Positions 63,803 to 64,000 of a DNA stretch of 64,000 bases are shown in pieces. The notes under the pieces were generated by a model. That model saw only the letters and a program-made list of their open reading frames with translations, did not search any database and was not told where the DNA came from. Each line of letters opens with the position of its first letter. Position 1 is the stretch's first letter. The stretch is taken from positions 113,053 to 177,052 of the forward strand of contig QNGE01000897.1 of the NCBI GenBank assembly GCA_008508345.1, given 5' to 3'. Made by a program: the position numbers and the translations under genes. The stretch comes from Paragonimus westermani (lineage: Eukaryota; Platyhelminthes; Trematoda; Plagiorchiida; Troglotrematidae).

Positions 63803-64000
63803 GAAGTACTTGTTCGAACGACCAACTATGCAGAAGAACTGCACTAATGCGGGTCACTGTGCTTATTTTTACTCCCGAACCACTGATGACGCACCCCTCT
63901 GTTTTCTCTACCAAAGTGTGTTGTCACTGGGTGACCAATTTACACCAGTCCGTTCATGTTTCCTCTGTCATGACGGTGCTTTCAACCACATCAATGTAGA
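63803..64000 (+). CDS. Possible exon of a PAN/apple-like secreted or surface protein, runs off the window
   Basis: The plus-strand frame is open from about 63762 to the last base. After an acceptor-like TTTTAG (63797-63802) it reads KYLFERPTMQKNCTNAGHCA, then YFYSRTTDDAPLCFLYQSVL, and later a second cysteine pair in RSCFLCHDGAF. Cysteine, seven residues at most, cysteine, an aromatic 'YFYS' and a 'CFLY' strand is the pattern of PAN/apple modules, which mediate protein or sugar binding outside the cell. An alternative acceptor is the CAG at 63831-63833. The exon has no stop or donor inside the window. The domain call is by eye only; any small cysteine-rich extracellular fold is possible. Confidence 0.35.

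Noticed and set aside
1..64000. CRISPR arrays, operons, bacterial promoters or prophage
   Set aside because: No regularly spaced repeats and no prokaryotic gene organisation; introns, LINEs and pol III SINEs show a eukaryotic nuclear genome.

Overview
The window is animal nuclear DNA, and the retroelement peptides point to a parasitic flatworm, most likely a digenean trematode. There are no operons, ribosome binding sites or long uninterrupted genes. Coding potential is sparse and lies mostly in decayed retrotransposon copies, next to tRNA-derived short interspersed repeats and one conserved housekeeping gene. The trematode call is my inference from the APE-type LINE peptides and was not checked by any search. 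One ambiguous base (N) lies at 11470.

Left part (1-8.9 kb) is a transposon graveyard. A nearly complete but frameshifted APE-type non-LTR retrotransposon lies on the minus strand (1-2518) and runs off the left edge. It meets head to head a truncated LINE reverse transcriptase on the plus strand (2519-3900). Next come the reverse transcriptase and RNase H of a Ty3/gypsy element on the minus strand (about 4235-5600), another LINE fragment on the plus strand (about 5930-6640), and the integrase C-terminal half of a gypsy element on the plus strand with polypurine tract and 3' LTR (7774 to about 8850). Both reverse transcriptase active sites that can be read are mutated.

The 9.9-17.3 kb stretch holds a decayed IS630/Tc1-mariner-type transposase, a scrap of LINE, the intact small gene for mitochondrial Tim10 (12493-12765, plus strand), a tRNA-like SINE head and a minus-strand LINE C-terminus.

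From 17.3 to 58 kb there is little recognisable coding sequence. What stands out is two SINE families (one with at least six copies or fragments, three of them in an inverted cluster at 50.8-52.1 kb), two hAT-like terminal motifs, and a long imperfect palindrome at 34.46-34.68 kb. At 58.2-59.1 kb lies a much better preserved LINE C-terminus ending in a C2H2 zinc finger.

The right edge (60.9-64 kb) has three weak exon candidates: a possible signal-peptide exon on the minus strand and two cysteine-containing plus-strand exons, the second open to the window end and resembling a PAN/apple-type fold. No previously undescribed multi-gene system is evident. The most unusual structures are the long hairpin and the SINE unit, whose conserved sequence extends about 180 bases upstream of its tRNA-like promoter.
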